A stretch of DNA of 64,000 bases, from the NCBI GenBank assembly GCA_015056365.1, contig SVGM01000001.1, positions 62,001 to 126,000 on the forward strand, in the 5' to 3' direction. Source of the stretch: Clostridiales bacterium (GTDB taxonomy: Bacteria; Bacillota; Clostridia; Christensenellales; Aristaeellaceae). The position numbers and the translations under genes were made by a program. The notes beneath the pieces are model-generated. The model had not been told where the DNA came from, searched no databases, and saw only the letters and a program-made list of their open reading frames with translations. Below, one piece after another: positions 34,134 to 43,520 of the stretch; within the stretch, counting starts at the first letter, position 1, and every line of letters starts with the position of its first letter.

Positions 34134-35672
34134 ATGAAGGAAGGCAAAGGTTCTTTTCTGGTGGCTCTCTGGTGGATCATCGGCTGTTTTTGTCTCGGCG
34201 TTCTGCTATTGCTGCTCGCTCCGCGGCAGGCCCGTATGTCCACAACCGAAAACCGTATGCTGGCAGGCGCACCTGAAGCAAGCCTGGAAACCCTGATGAA
34301 CGGTGAATTTTTCACCGACATTGAAGAATATCTGTGCGACAGCTATTTCATGCGCCAGGAGGTCATCGACGCTACCGATGAGCTTCTTGGTGTGTTTGAC
34401 AGGCGCACTGAGGATCAACGCATGATCCAGGAAGAAGCTCGGGTCAATCAGCTGCTGACCATGGATGCACAAGGGGCATCTGACCAGGAGGACGTTCTTC
34501 CTCCGCGAAATGGCGACGTACCGGATGCTCTGCCCACGCCCACTGCAAGCCTTACACCGTCTCCCACGGCAACCTCGACGCCTGCTCCCACGGCTACGCC
34601 GGCCGTGGCCCCGACCCCCACGCCAACGGCTGCGCCCACTGCCACAGCTTCGCCGACAGTCATGCCAACTGACACCGCGACTCCGGCGACAACGCCGGTT
34701 TCGACTGCGACGCCTGCGCCTACCCCTTACGCCACCCACACTCCTGTGCCTACAGCTACGCCCAAGGTTATCGTTCCGCTGACGGAAGGCGAGGAGTACG
34801 GTCTGTGGCTGCTTAGAGGTGAGGATAACCCGGACCGGCTGTATTCCTATCCGTCAGAGAACATCATGAACTTTGCAGGCACGCTGAACCTGCTCAAGAG
34901 CAAGCTGCCCGAGGACGGCGAGATCCACTATATGCAGGTACCGGTGGCCAGCGTAGGCACCCGGCTGTGCAGCCGCAACAGCAAATATTCCGGTTGGCTG
35001 AGCACCATGGAAGACGCCCTGCAGTCCCAGGTGGAGAACAACATCTTCATTCACAATATCCCGGCAATCCTGAACGATCCCCTGTCAGTCAACAAAGAAA
35101 CCGACCTGTTCTATTACACCGACCACCACTGGACGCCCAAGGGCGCCTGGTATGCGCTGGAAGCGGTGATGAAAAGCCGTGGTTACCCGGTGGTAGGCTT
35201 TGACGAGTACGAGTATCAGCGCCGGTTTATGGGCGAATCCGATAACGGCCGGGTGGACTGGACCATGCCCATGGACCCATTGCTTCCCGTCAAAAGCGTG
35301 GTACTGCGCAATCTGACCGAAGAAACCGACTGCCCCTTTATGTATCACCAATCCACTAATTATATGGTGTACCTCTACGGAACGCACACGCCCTGGCGTA
35401 GATTTGATACCGGCTACGGCACTGACCGCAAAGCTCTGCTGATCTGCGACTCCTTCGGCAATGTCTTTCTGCCCTATCTGCTGCCCTACTACGACGAAGT
35501 GCATATGACCGACCTGCGCGACAGCTACTACGATGCAAAAGAAGCCGGCGGTACCTTCTCGGAGCTGGTAGCCTACCACCAGATCGATGACATCTACATC
35601 GTTCTGTCCACCAGCAACGGCATCAATTCATCCAACAGCCTGCGCGTTTTCCCGGCGACCATCTCACAGTAA
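34134..35672 (+). CDS. DHHW-family (AlgJ/AlgX-like) acetyltransferase partner with a Thr/Pro linker
   Basis: A 512-residue membrane-anchored protein (helix ~10-29). After a TENRML segment and a ~60-residue helical part comes a ~75-residue Thr/Pro/Ala-rich linker (~134-210). The SGNH-like domain follows: DHHW at 330-333 ([14 protein letters not shown]) and the nucleophile-like Ser440 in CDSFGN. These match the Asp-His and Ser elements of AlgJ/AlgX/DHHW enzymes. The linker between anchor and catalytic domain is unusually long and would carry the domain outward into the wall. GGAGGTG precedes the start; it lies 12 bases after the MBOAT gene. Confidence 0.9.
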   Translation: MKEGKGSFLVALWWIIGCFCLGVLLLLLAPRQARMSTTENRMLAGAPEASLETLMNGEFFTDIEEYLCDSYFMRQEVIDATDELLGVFDRRTEDQRMIQEEARVNQLLTMDAQGASDQEDVLPPRNGDVPDALPTPTASLTPSPTATSTPAPTATPAVAPTPTPTAAPTATASPTVMPTDTATPATTPVSTATPAPTPYATHTPVPTATPKVIVPLTEGEEYGLWLLRGEDNPDRLYSYPSENIMNFAGTLNLLKSKLPEDGEIHYMQVPVASVGTRLCSRNSKYSGWLSTMEDALQSQVENNIFIHNIPAILNDPLSVNKETDLFYYTDHHWTPKGAWYALEAVMKSRGYPVVGFDEYEYQRRFMGESDNGRVDWTMPMDPLLPVKSVVLRNLTEETDCPFMYHQSTNYMVYLYGTHTPWRRFDTGYGTDRKALLICDSFGNVFLPYLLPYYDEVHMTDLRDSYYDAKEAGGTFSELVAYHQIDDIYIVLSTSNGINSSNSLRVFPATISQ

Positions 35673-35690
35673 CGAAAAGGAGGAAGCCCA

Positions 35691-37124
35691 ATGACTCAAC
35701 CCGTGTCCGGCGGTGAAAAGCGTTTTGTTAAGACCGCAGTATGGCTTTCCCTTGTGCTTGCCGCGCTGCTGATCGCCGGTGTATGGCTCTATGCCTCCCA
35801 TCGTCCTCAGCTGCTCTCCCGTGCCGCAAAGGACGCCGCCTTTGCCCGGGATTATGGACGACTGGAAACCTGCCTGGCGGATCTTGAGCAGGAGGATGAA
35901 CGACTCTATTACGACACCGTCCTTTCCGTAGCCGATATTGCCGATTTCAACGGTGACTGGGAAACAGCCGCTGAAATTCTCGAAACCCGGCTGCACATCG
36001 CCGGCAGCGAAAGCGACGTCTACGCTGACTTCGAACAAAAAGCCAAGGCGCAGCTTCCCAAGTTCGTTTATCATCAAGCCATGAATCTGTATGAGCAGGG
36101 AGCGTACGCCAAGGCCTCCAGCCTGGCGGCAACCATCAGCGACTACGAACCTGCTCGGATGCTGTATCAGCTGTCCTACGACGCGCTAATCGCCAGTCAG
36201 CCCACGCCAACACCCACGCCGTCGCCAACGTCGAGCCCTGTTCCCACTCCATCCCCTACGCCTACCCCTGAGCCTACTCCTCAGGTCACGCAGGAGGCTG
36301 CGACCCCGGCAACCGAAACGCCTACGCCTGCTCCTACACCCTCCCCCACGCCTGCACCCACGCTTCTGCCGGAGGGCAGGCTGGCCACGGGCTACCATCA
36401 TACCGTGGTTCTCCGGGATGACGGTACTGTACTGGCCTATGGCGATAACTCCTGTGGACAGACTGACGTAGCACAGTGGCAGCAGGTGGTCGCGGTGGTG
36501 GCGGGCGCGTATCACACGGTTGCCCTGACTGCGGACGGACGAGTGCTCGCTACTGGCGACAACACCTATGGCCAGACAGACGTGGAGATGTTCCGAGGTG
36601 TGAAGCAGATTGCCGCCAGCGCATGGAATACGTATCTTCTCCTTGAGAGCGGTCAGATCATGTCGATCGGCTATCGCAACGATGACTTCGCATTGGAATT
36701 GGCAAGCGTGGAGCAGATCGCTGCTGGCAGCTACGGTCTGCTTGCCAGAGCCCAGGGCACCAACCATGCGTCCCATCCCGGACTTGTGCTGGATGACCGT
36801 TGCCGGCAGTTCTCCGTATCCCGCGGCTACGCCATCGGCGTGGACGATCAGGGAAAGACCCTGTGTACCCTCGATCAGGTGCCTACGTGGGACCGGATCG
36901 CACGCGTCTCCGCAGGCGAAAATGCCGTTCTTGCCCTTACGGAGGACGGACAGATACAAAGCCACATTTTCGGCTCTCACGTAGCCTGTTCTTTCGATTT
37001 TGGCCAGCCGGTACTGGCCATCAGTGCCGGCCCCAATCATTACGCGTTCGTTCTTCAGGACGGCTCCATTGAGATCCGTTATGCGGATGGTACCGTAGAA
37101 ACCCCTGAGCAGCGAATCTGGTAA
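35691..37124 (+). CDS. Membrane-anchored RCC1-repeat-like propeller protein
   Basis: A 477-residue protein. N-terminal helix (~15-35); helical TPR-like region (~40-165: [40 protein letters not shown]); Thr/Pro linker (~167-225); then RCC1/BNR-like blades ([60 protein letters not shown]) to the end. It has the same anchor-linker-domain plan as the preceding DHHW protein and lies 18 bases after it, so the two probably act in the same layer. A role as glycan-binding or scaffold propeller is a guess; nothing catalytic is visible. Confidence 0.82.
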   Translation: MTQPVSGGEKRFVKTAVWLSLVLAALLIAGVWLYASHRPQLLSRAAKDAAFARDYGRLETCLADLEQEDERLYYDTVLSVADIADFNGDWETAAEILETRLHIAGSESDVYADFEQKAKAQLPKFVYHQAMNLYEQGAYAKASSLAATISDYEPARMLYQLSYDALIASQPTPTPTPSPTSSPVPTPSPTPTPEPTPQVTQEAATPATETPTPAPTPSPTPAPTLLPEGRLATGYHHTVVLRDDGTVLAYGDNSCGQTDVAQWQQVVAVVAGAYHTVALTADGRVLATGDNTYGQTDVEMFRGVKQIAASAWNTYLLLESGQIMSIGYRNDDFALELASVEQIAAGSYGLLARAQGTNHASHPGLVLDDRCRQFSVSRGYAIGVDDQGKTLCTLDQVPTWDRIARVSAGENAVLALTEDGQIQSHIFGSHVACSFDFGQPVLAISAGPNHYAFVLQDGSIEIRYADGTVETPEQRIW

Positions 37125-37131
37125 ACAGACA

Positions 37132-37167
37132 ACGACCCCCGCAGCAGAAAGTGGCTGCGGGGGTCGT
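37132..37167 (+). terminator. GC-rich hairpin after the RCC1-like gene
   Basis: ACGACCCCCGCAGC pairs perfectly with GCTGCGGGGGTCGT. No U-run follows, so termination is likely but not classic. Confidence 0.6.
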
Positions 37168-37177
37168 GCATTATGAA

Positions 37178-37206
37178 AGCGCCCGAAGCAAAGTGTTTCG
37201 GGCGCT
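37178..37206 (-). terminator. Hairpin after the transglutaminase gene
   Basis: AGCGCCCGAA pairs with TTCGGGCGCT just downstream of the minus-strand stop at 37214. On that strand only a short TTTC follows. With the neighbouring hairpin it probably forms a two-sided stop between convergent genes. Confidence 0.55.
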
Positions 37207-37213
37207 ATGATTG

Positions 37214-39334
37214 TTATTCCATGATCAGCGTGATGCCGGGAAGATTCTTCGTGACCCACTGCGCCGCATAGCTATCCTTTGCAACCTGCACATAACGAAG
37301 GGCGCATCCGGAGAACGCATTGGAACCGATGGCGGTCACGCTTGCGGGAATTCGGATGGCGGACAGTTGACCGCAACCAGCAAAGGCACTGTTGCCAATC
37401 GTTTCAGCGCCGTCGGGGATGAACACTGACACAAGGGATGCATCCCCTGCGAACGCTTCCTGAGCAATGGTGGTAATGCCGGCAGGCAGTGTCACAGCAT
37501 AGGTAATGACAAGCGTACCGTAGCTGATCCTGTCGCTTTGATAGCTTATCGCAGTAGTTCCTCCTACTTTGCGTACGGCAACCACGTATACATCCTGCTT
37601 CACGTTGCTGGGCAGCTGTGCCTCTGTCAGGGTCACGGTGGTATCGCTAACAACAGCAATACAGGTATCCACGCCTTCAAAGGAGCGCATCACCTGATAC
37701 TCCGTCACGCCAGGAATCTTACGCCAGTTCAGCGTCACACCGCCCGAAACCTCCGTCATCTCCAGTGCAAGATCCGGCTGATACGCAGGCAGCACGGTCA
37801 CGGTAAAGCTGTCGGACAAACCGTCCTTGGATGTTACGGTAATGACAGCCGTTCCTTCTTTAACGCCGGTCACCCTGGCGTAGAGGCCGTTGGTGTCATT
37901 GAAATACGCCGCCACCGTCGCAACGGAAGGATCACTGCTGGTCCAGGTGAATACGTTTTCCAGAGGATCATACTCGGCGGGTGTAATGGTAACTACCTCG
38001 CCAATGGAAAGCCGCATTTCGCTTTCGTTGATGCGGATATAATCATCCGGATCGGTCCAGGTGATTCTGAAGGTAAACAGGTTACCGTAATAACTGCCGC
38101 CTGCACCGGAGAGGAGTCCTTGTTCGAACAATTCCTGAACCCTGGTCTGACGCCACTGACCGAAGGCCGTCCACACGGAGGAAAGGGATTCCGTTCCCGT
38201 ATACAAACCGACGGTCTTGGCGCGATACTCCCCTGCCGCAACCAGCTGGTCGAAGGCCTGAGCGTACTCATCGATGGTAGAAAACGTAAAATCGTAATCA
38301 GAGGTCGCCTCGGAGGCTTCGTACTTGCCGCCGGGGGCTGCGGGCACAACCATGCCGTCGCTGTCGAACAGGTCGTCTGGACGGTTCCAACGGTGATCGA
38401 GAGCAAGGGTTTCGTCGCTGACGCAGAAATACTGGTGCCGCTCTGAACCGCCCTGGCCGGGGTCATCCCAGGTACAGTCGATATGGTACCACTGGCCATC
38501 CAGCTTGGCTAGGTTCCAGGCATGATTGCCCCAGGTATTGGGATTGGAACCACTGCCGGCAGTACCGCTAACGATCATGCATTCGATACCAGCAGCGGTC
38601 AGCAGCATCAGATAGGCGCGGGCGTAGCTGTCGCACACGCCGGTACCATACAGAAGAACGCCTGCAGCTTCATAATAGGTGTAGGTGTAGTCGTAGTTTG
38701 CGTTATAGATCAGCCAGTCGTGCAGAGCCAGGGCGCGGCTGTAGTCGCTCATGCTATCATCGATCTCAGAATCAATGATGCTGTTGACCTTGCCAACAAC
38801 CGTTTTTGCATTCAGTTCATCGGCAGCGGTATAGGTTTCATAGATGCGGGTCTGGAAGGCAAATGCCTGTCCCTTGGAGTCGGTGATACGGAATTCCCAG
38901 AAATAACGGCCTGCCCCAGAAAACGTATAAGAAAAAGACGAATCATTCACATAGAAATGATCGGCGACAGCCCAGGGGCTTCCAAACGGGTCAAGAGACA
39001 GGTCGCTCTGATAGGCGAGCACCGCCTGACACTTGTATGGCGCAGTACCACCGGTGATGGTCACATCCCATTCGGTAGGCGAATTAAGAATAATATACGG
39101 CGTATTGGTCAATACATAGGCCAATTCCAAAAAGGCATCGGAAGAAGACGCCTTGGGAATGATGCGGCTGACAACGCCGCCCTTGTATTCCAGTGTTTCG
39201 GGAACTGCCATGAAGTCATCCGGCGATACCGAAGCGTACACCGGTTCTACAGTCGCTTCCTGAGCATACGCACCAACAGTGCCAAGCAGCATGACGCATG
39301 CGATCAGCAACGCCAAAATCCGTTTGCCATTCAT
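37214..39334 (-). CDS. Secreted transglutaminase-like protein with Ig-like, Fn3-like and LRR_5 modules
   Basis: A 706-residue protein. Signal peptide (1-24, ...GAYAQ); beta-rich N-terminal region; transglutaminase core with Cys234 (GTGVCDSYARAY), His271 (NHAWNL) and Asp286 (YHIDCTWDDP), a full triad; Big_2-type Ig domain (~430-525: TWTSSDPSVATV, VTGVKEGTAVITVTSKDG); Fn3-like domain (~530-610); BspA-like LRR_5 tail (~620-706: IAQEAFAGDASLVSVFIPDG and two related units). It would crosslink or cleave surface proteins outside the cell. It ends in the same LRR_5 module type as the large surface protein at 21271-24657. ATG 39334 follows AAAGGGG; an upstream in-frame codon lacks a ribosome binding site. 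Confidence 0.88.
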   Translation of the reverse strand: MNGKRILALLIACVMLLGTVGAYAQEATVEPVYASVSPDDFMAVPETLEYKGGVVSRIIPKASSSDAFLELAYVLTNTPYIILNSPTEWDVTITGGTAPYKCQAVLAYQSDLSLDPFGSPWAVADHFYVNDSSFSYTFSGAGRYFWEFRITDSKGQAFAFQTRIYETYTAADELNAKTVVGKVNSIIDSEIDDSMSDYSRALALHDWLIYNANYDYTYTYYEAAGVLLYGTGVCDSYARAYLMLLTAAGIECMIVSGTAGSGSNPNTWGNHAWNLAKLDGQWYHIDCTWDDPGQGGSERHQYFCVSDETLALDHRWNRPDDLFDSDGMVVPAAPGGKYEASEATSDYDFTFSTIDEYAQAFDQLVAAGEYRAKTVGLYTGTESLSSVWTAFGQWRQTRVQELFEQGLLSGAGGSYYGNLFTFRITWTDPDDYIRINESEMRLSIGEVVTITPAEYDPLENVFTWTSSDPSVATVAAYFNDTNGLYARVTGVKEGTAVITVTSKDGLSDSFTVTVLPAYQPDLALEMTEVSGGVTLNWRKIPGVTEYQVMRSFEGVDTCIAVVSDTTVTLTEAQLPSNVKQDVYVVAVRKVGGTTAISYQSDRISYGTLVITYAVTLPAGITTIAQEAFAGDASLVSVFIPDGAETIGNSAFAGCGQLSAIRIPASVTAIGSNAFSGCALRYVQVAKDSYAAQWVTKNLPGITLIME

Positions 39335-39399
39335 ATAATAAGCCCCTTTCCGCCTTCTCACTTGCGAGAAAACAGCCAAATACAGGTATGATTATGTTT

Positions 39400-39428
39400 A
39401 TTATAGAAGGTAACATCGGCTTCGTCAA
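39400..39428 (-). promoter_or_regulatory. Promoter of the transglutaminase gene
   Basis: Minus-strand TTGACG (39428-39423), 17 bases, TATAAT (39405-39400). Confidence 0.8.
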
Positions 39429-39464
39429 GTTGTGGTTTTCTCGGCAAGCTGCCCATCTGCAAAA

Positions 39465-39506
39465 GAAAAAAGCTGCGGGACACAGCCGGTTGGCGCATCC
39501 CGCAGC
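39465..39506 (-). terminator. Intrinsic terminator of nhaC
   Basis: On the minus strand GCTGCGGGA pairs with TCCCGCAGC, followed by TTTTTT. Confidence 0.88.
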
Positions 39507-39535
39507 GCTTTGTTCAATTGTGCAATGTGATCCGA

Positions 39536-41176
39536 TCAGGCAGCCTTCTTGGCGGTGATCGCGCGGATCACGAGCAGCGTGGCGATCATCATCACGATGG
39601 CGATGGGCAAAGTGATGAGCCAGTTCTGAACGAAACCGGTGATCACATACGCCGCAAAGGAAACCGCGGCCACGGTAATAGCATAGGGCAGCTGCGTGGA
39701 CACGTGATTGACGTGCTCGCACTGCGCACCAGCAGAGGACATGATGGTGGTATCGGAGATGGGAGAGCAGTGGTCGCCGCAAACGGCGCCAGCCAGACAG
39801 GCGGACATACCAATGATGACCAGTTCGCTGCCGGCGGGGAACACACCCAGCACGATGGGGATCAGGATACCAAAGGTACCCCAGGAAGTACCGGTAGCAA
39901 ACGCGATGGCAACGGCCACGATGAAGATGATCGCGGGCAGGAAGTTCTGCAGGGTCTGGGCATTGGCCAGAGCGCCTTCAACAAAGGTGTTGGACTCCAG
40001 CAGACCAGTCATGTTCTTCAGGGCAGTCGCCATGGTGAGGATCAGAATGGCGGGCAGCATGGCGTTAAAGCCAGCGGGAATGCACTCCATCGCTTCCTTG
40101 AAGGAGACCAGACGGCGGCACATGAGGTAGATCATGGTGAACACGAGGGCCACGATGCCGCCAAGAGGCAGACCAATGGTGGCGTCCGTATCGCCGAAGG
40201 CACCGATAAAGTTGTGGAAGTTGTCGCCGGCAGTGAAGAAGCCGCCCACATAGATCAGCGTCAGCACAGACAGCACGATCAGCACAGCGATAGGAAGAAT
40301 CAGGTCGATCACGCGGCTGTTCTTATTGGAGCCGATCTCGCTTTCTTTCTCGGAAACGACTTCGGAGCCGAAGGTGAACAGATCGCCATTGGCGGCGTTC
40401 TGCTCATGCTTGAGCATGGGGCCGTAGTCGAACTTCATCAGGGTGATGGCGATGATGAACACCAGCGTCAGCAGGGAGTAGAAATTGTAGGGAATGGCGC
40501 GGCAGAACAGAGACAGGGAGGACACCGGAGCGCCAGCAGCATCCACAACGCCGCTGGTATAGTCAGCCACGGCAGCAGCCCAGGAGGAGATCGGAGCGAT
40601 CATGCAGATGGGGGCGGCAGTAGCGTCAATGATGAAGGACAGCTTGGCACGGCTGATCTTATGGGCATCGGTGACCGGGCGCATAACGGAACCAACGGTC
40701 AGACAGTTGAAGTAGTCATCGATGAAGATGAGCACGCCCAGCAGGAAGGTGCAGATCACAGCACCGGTCTTGCTCTTGATGTGGGTCTTGGCCCAGGCGC
40801 CGAAGGCAGCGGTCACGCCGGCCTTGTTGATCAAAGCGATCAGGATGCCAAGAATGACCAGGAACACGAAAATGCCGGCCGTACCGGACACAGCAGCGAT
40901 GAGGCCATCCTGCACCATGGTGTCCACAGTGCCAACAAGGTTAAAGTTGTTGTAGAACAGTGCGCCTACCACAATACCGGCGAACAGAGAGCTGTACACC
41001 TCACGAGTGATCAAGGCAAGCACGATGGCGACCAGCGGCGGCACCAGAGACCAGAAAGTACCGATAAACACGTTGGCAGCGGGGGCGGCTGCTACCGCTT
41101 CTTCGCAGAAAACGGTAACCGTCCACATCAGACAGATCAGAATGATCGTGCCCAGCAGAAGCAGCTTTTTCTTCAC
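39536..41176 (-). CDS. nhaC: NhaC-family Na+/H+ antiporter-like transporter
   Basis: A 546-residue membrane protein with about 12 helices. GTG 41176 is 7 bases after AGGAGG; upstream in-frame ATGs have no such site. A short hydrophobic leader precedes the conserved transporter body. Family motifs include LIFIDDYFNCLTVGSVMRPV (~150-170) and GDHCSPISDTTIMSSAGAQC (~480-500). Members exchange Na+ for H+ or move small carboxylates or amino acids; the exact substrate cannot be read from sequence. It is a single-gene unit with its own promoter, operator-like palindrome and terminator. Confidence 0.88.
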   Translation of the reverse strand: MKKKLLLLGTIILICLMWTVTVFCEEAVAAAPAANVFIGTFWSLVPPLVAIVLALITREVYSSLFAGIVVGALFYNNFNLVGTVDTMVQDGLIAAVSGTAGIFVFLVILGILIALINKAGVTAAFGAWAKTHIKSKTGAVICTFLLGVLIFIDDYFNCLTVGSVMRPVTDAHKISRAKLSFIIDATAAPICMIAPISSWAAAVADYTSGVVDAAGAPVSSLSLFCRAIPYNFYSLLTLVFIIAITLMKFDYGPMLKHEQNAANGDLFTFGSEVVSEKESEIGSNKNSRVIDLILPIAVLIVLSVLTLIYVGGFFTAGDNFHNFIGAFGDTDATIGLPLGGIVALVFTMIYLMCRRLVSFKEAMECIPAGFNAMLPAILILTMATALKNMTGLLESNTFVEGALANAQTLQNFLPAIIFIVAVAIAFATGTSWGTFGILIPIVLGVFPAGSELVIIGMSACLAGAVCGDHCSPISDTTIMSSAGAQCEHVNHVSTQLPYAITVAAVSFAAYVITGFVQNWLITLPIAIVMMIATLLVIRAITAKKAA

Positions 41177-41290
41177 AATGATTCCTCCTATGTATTCAAG
41201 TTTGAAGACGAGCATCAACGATGAACCACAACAGTTTCGAATCTGACTGCTTTCGGGGTACCCATCGCCAAACGCCTTAGTATGAGTTGT

Positions 41291-41320
41291 ATTATACTAT
41301 GCAGCAGCATAGTAAATCAA
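41291..41320 (-). promoter_or_regulatory. nhaC promoter
   Basis: Minus-strand TTGATT (41320-41315), 18 bases, TATAAT (41296-41291). Confidence 0.7.
41295..41314. promoter_or_regulatory. Operator-like palindrome filling the nhaC promoter spacer
   Basis: TACTATGC-AGCA-GCATAGTA is a perfect 8-4-8 inverted repeat. It lies between the -35 and -10 of nhaC, where a bound dimeric repressor would block RNA polymerase. Confidence 0.6.
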
Positions 41321-41445
41321 GAAAGCCACCCAGTAGGCAGCAAAGGGGATCACTTCCTTTTCATGCTGTTCCGTTGGGGAAGCCTTTGCATAAAACCATT
41401 GAAAACCCGATATTTTGCAGCATTCCGTTATTCCTGATCGCGCAA

Positions 41446-41476
41446 AAAACACCCTGCCTGACCGGCAGGGCGTTTT
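41446..41476 (-). terminator. Intrinsic terminator of nagB
   Basis: On the minus strand AAAACGCCCTGCC pairs with GGCAGGGTGTTTT (one mismatch), followed by a T-run. Confidence 0.85.
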
Positions 41477-41531
41477 GTATTCATTTTGTTCTTCTGCAAA
41501 ATCGCAGCGGCTTGCAGTTTCCGTCGGCTGC

Positions 41532-42269
41532 TCACGGTCTGTGCCGGAGCTTTCCTGCGGCCGCCTCGTCCAGCAGGAACACCACATCCGGATGCGTTCG
41601 CAGAATGGACGCCTGCCACTGGGGGGATACATCCTCTTCCAGAGCACGGCGGACCGCCTCGGCCTTATCGCTGCCGGTGGCCACGAGCAATACCTGTCGT
41701 GCCTGCATAATGCTGCCGATGCCCAGACTGACCGCATACCGGGGCACATCCGCTTCCGTTTCAAAGAAGCGTCGATTGGCCTGAATGGTACTCTGACTTA
41801 GCGCCACCTTATGACAGCCGTAGACGAAGTGCTCGCCGGGCTCGTTGAAGCCGATATGACCGTTCCTGCCAATGCCCAGCAGCTGCAGATCGATTCCGCC
41901 AGCCTGCAGGATCGCTGCGTCATAAGCCTTTGCCGCAGCCGTCAGATCCGGTGCGTTGCCGTCAGGAATGTGCACATTTTCTGGCCGTATATTCACCTGA
42001 GCAAAGAGCTGTTCCTGCATAAAATGATGATAGCTGCAGGGATGCTCGGGCGAAATGCCCACATATTCGTCCAGATTGAAACTGACCGCTTGCGAAAAGT
42101 CCAGCATGCCCGTTTGATGCATATCAATCAGCGTCTCGTAGGCAGGAATGGGCGTTGAGCCCGTCGCCAGGCCAAGAATGCTGTCCGGCTTGCGCAAAAG
42201 CTGGGCTGCGATCAAGGTAGCCGCCGCCCGGCCTGCCAGCTGCGCGTCACGAAAGATGTGGATCTGCAT
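41532..42269 (-). CDS. nagB: Glucosamine-6-phosphate deaminase
   Basis: A 245-residue cytoplasmic enzyme converting glucosamine-6-phosphate to fructose-6-phosphate and ammonia. Motifs: ATGSTPIPAYE (~35-45, phosphate binding), FNLDEYVG with catalytic Asp67 (64-71), and the signature LGIGRNGHIGFNEPG (131-145) with the catalytic His138. Length matches the Gram-positive form. No nagA lies beside it, so deacetylation must be encoded elsewhere. It is a single-gene unit whose promoter carries a 22-bp palindrome, and it faces away from a Gfo/Idh/MocA oxidoreductase gene. Confidence 0.96.
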   Translation of the reverse strand: MQIHIFRDAQLAGRAAATLIAAQLLRKPDSILGLATGSTPIPAYETLIDMHQTGMLDFSQAVSFNLDEYVGISPEHPCSYHHFMQEQLFAQVNIRPENVHIPDGNAPDLTAAAKAYDAAILQAGGIDLQLLGIGRNGHIGFNEPGEHFVYGCHKVALSQSTIQANRRFFETEADVPRYAVSLGIGSIMQARQVLLVATGSDKAEAVRRALEEDVSPQWQASILRTHPDVVFLLDEAAAGKLRHRP

Positions 42270-42293
42270 GATTTCGCATCCTTTTCTCTTTAC

Positions 42294-42315
42294 AAAAATA
42301 ATATGTATTATTTTT
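42294..42315. promoter_or_regulatory. 22-bp palindrome just downstream of the nagB start site
   Basis: AAAAATAATA-TG-TATTATTTTT is a perfect 10-2-10 inverted repeat. Relative to the nagB promoter it lies at about +4 to +25, a position for a roadblock repressor. It does not look like the dre site I recall for NagR/YvoA. Confidence 0.5.
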
Positions 42316-42325
42316 GATTGCTTAT

Positions 42326-42354
42326 ATTATACAAAAAATACATCTAAATTTCAA
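42326..42354 (-). promoter_or_regulatory. nagB promoter
   Basis: Minus-strand TTGAAA (42354-42349), 17 bases, TATAAT (42331-42326). Confidence 0.8.
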
Positions 42355-42474
42355 TGCTTTTTGGCACAATTCATTCAAAGTCGTCTTAAATACCTTTTCA
42401 TTTCTTCCAAACAATCTTCAGGCCGTTTCGGATTCAAAAGCAGGCTTTCTCGATCCATAAAATCGTATCTCTTT

Positions 42475-42503
42475 TTGCCATTTTCTTTCATTCGTGGTAT
42501 AAT
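42475..42503 (+). promoter_or_regulatory. Promoter of the Gfo/Idh/MocA gene
   Basis: TTGCCA (42475-42480), 17 bases, TATAAT (42498-42503) preceded by TGG, giving an extended -10. Confidence 0.85.
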
Positions 42504-42534
42504 AACCACACAATCTGTTTCGGAGGAAAAACAT

Positions 42535-43512
42535 ATGAAAAAAATCAAATGGGGCGTGCTGGGAACGGCAGATATCGCCCTGACGCAAACCATTCCCGGG
42601 ATGCAGCTGGCAGAAAACTGCGAGCTCTACGCCATTGCAGGTCGCAAGCTGGAAAAGGCCGAACAATTCAAAGCGCGGTTTGGATTTCAAAAAGCCTACG
42701 GCAGCTATGACGAGCTGCTGAATGACCCTGATGTGGAAGCTGTCTATATTCCTTTGCCCAATGAACTGCACTGTCAGTGGACTGTGAAGGCGCTTAATGC
42801 CAAAAAGCACGTGCTGTGCGAAAAGCCACTGGCCCCCAGCGCAGCGGAGGCACAGAAAATGATTGATGCCGCTAACCAAAACGGCGTCCACCTAATGGAA
42901 GCTTTTGCCTATTTGCATACCCCCTACATCGCTGCGCTGAAGTCAGAGCTAAATCGCGGCGCCATCGGTGATCTGGTATATCTGGAGTCGGCATTTATCA
43001 CAGGCATCCGCAAACCGGAGGATATCCGTATGCGCAAGGAGTGCTACGGCGGCGCGCTGTATGACCTTGGCTGCTACACCACCAGCATGATCACCTGGAT
43101 GCTGGGCGAAGAACCCGAAAAAGTGCAGGCCTTTGCTGATTTCTCGCAGGAAGGGATCGACCTGTTCACCTCCGCCCTCCTCACCTTCCCCGGCGGCAAG
43201 CGTGCTGCTCTGGAATGCGGCATGGTGCTTGATCTAAACGAAGGAAAGCGAATCGACCGGCTGGAGATCCATGGCACCAAGGGCTATATCCGTTCCACCA
43301 CCGAATTTAATCAAGCCGGCGAGCTCTCCTATACCCTGTTCAGCAACGGAAAAGAAGAGGTCAAGAACGTGTCCGTTGGGCAAAACTACACCCTGGAAGT
43401 GGAGCAGCTGGGCCGTTGCATCCTCAATGGCGAAACGCCGCACGTCTCTCATGACTTCACGCTGATGAACGCCCGGTTGATCGACAGGATCCTCAAAGCC
43501 ATTCAGTACTAA
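42535..43512 (+). CDS. Gfo/Idh/MocA-family NAD(P)-dependent oxidoreductase
   Basis: A 325-residue protein. The N-terminal Rossmann domain begins IKWGVLGTADIA; the conserved CEKPLAPS (~96-103) carries the catalytic-region Glu-Lys-Pro. The C-terminal half has YDLGCYTTSMITWMLG, with the D-x-G-C/H-Y pattern typical of the family. These enzymes oxidise or reduce sugar or inositol hydroxyls, often in dimers. The specific sugar is unknown. Start 42535 follows GGAGG; a longer upstream frame runs through the promoter and is not used. Confidence 0.93.
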   Translation: MKKIKWGVLGTADIALTQTIPGMQLAENCELYAIAGRKLEKAEQFKARFGFQKAYGSYDELLNDPDVEAVYIPLPNELHCQWTVKALNAKKHVLCEKPLAPSAAEAQKMIDAANQNGVHLMEAFAYLHTPYIAALKSELNRGAIGDLVYLESAFITGIRKPEDIRMRKECYGGALYDLGCYTTSMITWMLGEEPEKVQAFADFSQEGIDLFTSALLTFPGGKRAALECGMVLDLNEGKRIDRLEIHGTKGYIRSTTEFNQAGELSYTLFSNGKEEVKNVSVGQNYTLEVEQLGRCILNGETPHVSHDFTLMNARLIDRILKAIQY

Positions 43513-43520
43513 CAACCATC

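Larger units (their letters stand above)
41177..41445. other. Intergenic region holding the nhaC control elements
   Basis: It contains the nhaC leader (about 108 bases), its promoter and a palindrome. No coding frame with a ribosome binding site was found. No riboswitch class was recognised in the leader. Confidence 0.5.

Noticed and set aside
39518-41224. 568-codon plus-strand frame opposite nhaC
   Set aside because: Composition is His/Gly/Asp-rich without any domain; the opposite strand encodes a clear NhaC transporter with AGGAGG.
41177-41284. Ion-sensing riboswitch in the nhaC leader
   Set aside because: No known consensus could be recognised by eye, and the promoter already holds an operator-like palindrome.
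42148-42534. Long N-terminal extension of the Gfo/Idh/MocA protein
   Set aside because: The open frame runs through nagB antisense, an AT-rich control region and the promoter; the Rossmann start and GGAGG are at 42535.
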